Source: Taudactylus pleione
Lineage: Eukaryota > Chordata > Amphibia > Anura > Myobatrachidae
Length of the DNA stretch: 64,000 nt
Assembly: GCA_031769625.1 (NCBI GenBank)
Contig: JAUIMM010000002.1
Coordinates: 1-64,000 of the forward strand
Direction: 5' to 3'
The number at the start of each line of letters is the position of its first letter. Position 1 is the first letter of the stretch. The notes beneath the pieces were generated by a model, which was not told the origin of the DNA, did no database searches, and saw nothing but the letters and a program-made list of their open reading frames with translations. This document shows positions 62,258-64,000 of this stretch, in pieces. The translations under genes and the position numbers were made by a program.

Positions 62258-64000
62258 CCGGTGGGCGGGGCATCAAGTATAGCCGCGTTTTAACCTGGCT
62301 CCCTGTGAAGGACATTAAATCCTGCAACATCAAGACACGAAACACAGAATTAAGCCACACTGTGTTCACCAAAGTATCCCTCTTTGCCTGAGGAATCCAG
62401 GGATATCTGTATTGCCAGGGAGTCTAAAGTATTTTCCCCGGAATTCAGCCATTAATCTAATGGCATGCGTGCCTGCCGAGAGTTTGCTCGGCGCGAACAC
62501 GCCCTGACAACCAGAGTGGTTTCCCTTGTGAGACTTTAACGCCTGAATTGCTGCAGATTTGGCATCACTGATATTAAACAAGGTTACCGGGGTACCCTTG
62601 GAGCTGACAGGGCCTCTCGTGCGGAACAACGCTTCACGCACATGGCGGACATTCAGTGATAAACTGTCCCTGACCTGTGGCCGTGTATACCCGCTTCATA
62701 CGTCCACTGTGGACCGGCTGGATTGCTCAGTTTCTGATCCCAGGTGGGGGTGGTGCTGACGGCCGCTAATTGAGACCGCATACGCTGGAGGCGGCTTCCG
62801 CCGGCTGCCCTTACCTGCTGTGCCGGCTGTGGACTTGAGAGATCGGCGCCTTATCTGCGAGGCATCCAGGTATTTATACCAGCCGCCCCTGACCTGCGTG
62901 AGTGTCAATATCTATTATCAGATCGGCGGCTGCCTGTTGCCGGGTGTACCCGCTTCTTACCTCCGCTGTGGACCTGCTGGACTGCTCTGTTTTTGATCCC
63001 AGGTGGGGGTGGTGCTGCCGGCTGCTAACAGAGACCGTGGACGCTGAGGACGGCCTTCCCCGACTGCCCTTACCTGCTGAGCCGACTGTGGATGTGGGAG
63101 ATTAACTCCTTATCTGTGAGGCGACTAAACATCTATGCCAATCGCCCCTGACCTGCGGGTGGAGGTGGTGCTGCCAGCCGTTAATTGAGGCCACAGACGC
63201 TGTCTCTACTGATAGCCCTTACCAGCTTTGCCAGCTGTAAATGTGGGAGAGCGGCTCCTTGTCTGCGAAGAGACTAAACACAACCAACCGCCTTGTTTGA
63301 GGAGCGAGGAAGAGCTGTAGAACCGCTGCGCTTCTGACATTCTGCTGAACTGTTGGGGGTTACTCCGGAGATTGCAGCAGAAGTCGGGGGTCAGGTATTG
63401 TGTGCGCTGCCCAGCGCTTTGACTACCCAATCTGAGTGACTTCAGGGATCAAAAAAAAAAAAAGGCTGTGATAAAGATCATTGTTTACTCAGACCTGACT
63501 GGTCAGGGGTGATCAGTGCCGTCAATTGTTTGTGACCCCTGTCATTATCCCCATTGAATTCCACACCCCGGTGCTAATACTCAAAAGACTTTTCTTGAAA
63601 ATATTCAACATTGTAAATGTTTTGATTTCTTTGATTCTGTCTCCACCCAGTGGATAAACTTTATAATTACATTATGTTTTTTCTGATGCTAATCCATCAC
63701 ATTATTTTCTTTTCTTTGGTATTTGAATAATTGCATATAGGTTATACTAAGTCAATGCTGAATTGTTGACAATATACAGGATATACTCTAAACTAACAAC
63801 CACAATGTGATTGTTATGGTTATAGCTTTACTGTGCAAATCCAGGTAGCTTCAACCCCTTAATTGTTATACTGTGAGTCTATGAATATTTTAAGTTAACT
63901 AGTATTGAGTACTGCCTTGGGTGTGTAGGACAACTACAATATTTACTGTCTTATCTCTGGGTGCTTGGATATGGACAAATACGTCCATAAGAATACTTCA
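62258..64000 (+). mobile_element. Probable 5' end of a fourth LINE (D)
   Basis: The start GGTGGGCGGGGCATCAAG interrupts LINE C ORF2 and resembles the 5' starts of the other three LINEs (G-rich, GGxGTGGC). A GC-rich 5' UTR with tandem units follows. After 63450 (poly(A) run) the DNA is AT-rich with no recognised ORF to the window edge. Assignment rests on position and composition, so it is tentative. Confidence 0.45.
62667..63290 (+). repeat. Three tandem units of about 220-260 bp
   Basis: Units begin near CCCTGACCTG at about 62669, 62888 and 63147. They share TTGATCCCAGGTGGGGGTGG, CTGCCCTTACCTGCTG and CTCCTTATCTGTGAGG-like words. They resemble the tandem promoter monomers of some L1 5' UTRs; that function is inference. 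Confidence 0.75.

Overview
The window looks like nuclear DNA of an anuran amphibian with a large, repeat-rich genome. It has long GT-AG introns, dozens of hAT, PIF/Harbinger-type and Tc1 elements, L1-type LINEs and a Penelope-like element. Its one clear host gene is a basic-tailed AGC kinase resembling the PKC-like kinases I know to be expanded in frogs. The species call is inference; no database was searched.

Host gene: nine exons on the minus strand (30236 down to 14391) join with consistent phases and GT-AG borders into one uninterrupted 492-residue reading frame. It has a lysine-rich N-terminal tail, a complete PKC-type kinase domain and a C-terminal hydrophobic motif, but no C1 or C2 domain and no activation-loop threonine at the usual place. 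A 31-bp minisatellite lies just past its stop codon.

Layout: 1-14350 is a run of minisatellites (about 23, 34, 23, 17-24, 54/38 and 31 bp units) mixed with small inverted-repeat transposons, three of them hAT copies with exact 8-bp target duplications. 14391-30236 is the kinase gene; its introns carry a Tc1 element with nested insertions, several MITEs and a 2.3-kb element filled with minisatellite. 30237-42360 is intergenic mobile DNA, including a second Tc1 wreck with at least four insertions. 42533-44064 is a decayed Penelope-like reverse transcriptase. 45698-59140 is a full-length L1-type LINE (A) split by a second full-length LINE (B, 51031-57407), each bounded by matching target duplications. 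59224-59775 is a minus-strand LINE 3' end of L2/CR1 type. 59779-62257 is a third L1-type LINE (C), broken by what looks like the 5' end of a fourth (D), which runs to the window edge.

Apart from the kinase, every recognisable coding region is a mobile-element gene carrying stops, frameshifts or insertions. I see no rRNA, canonical tRNA, CRISPR, plasmid or viral gene. I found no convincing new multi-gene system. The points most worth a second look are the kinase's altered activation loop, tandem arrays that sit inside inverted-repeat elements, and the dated nesting order of the transposons.
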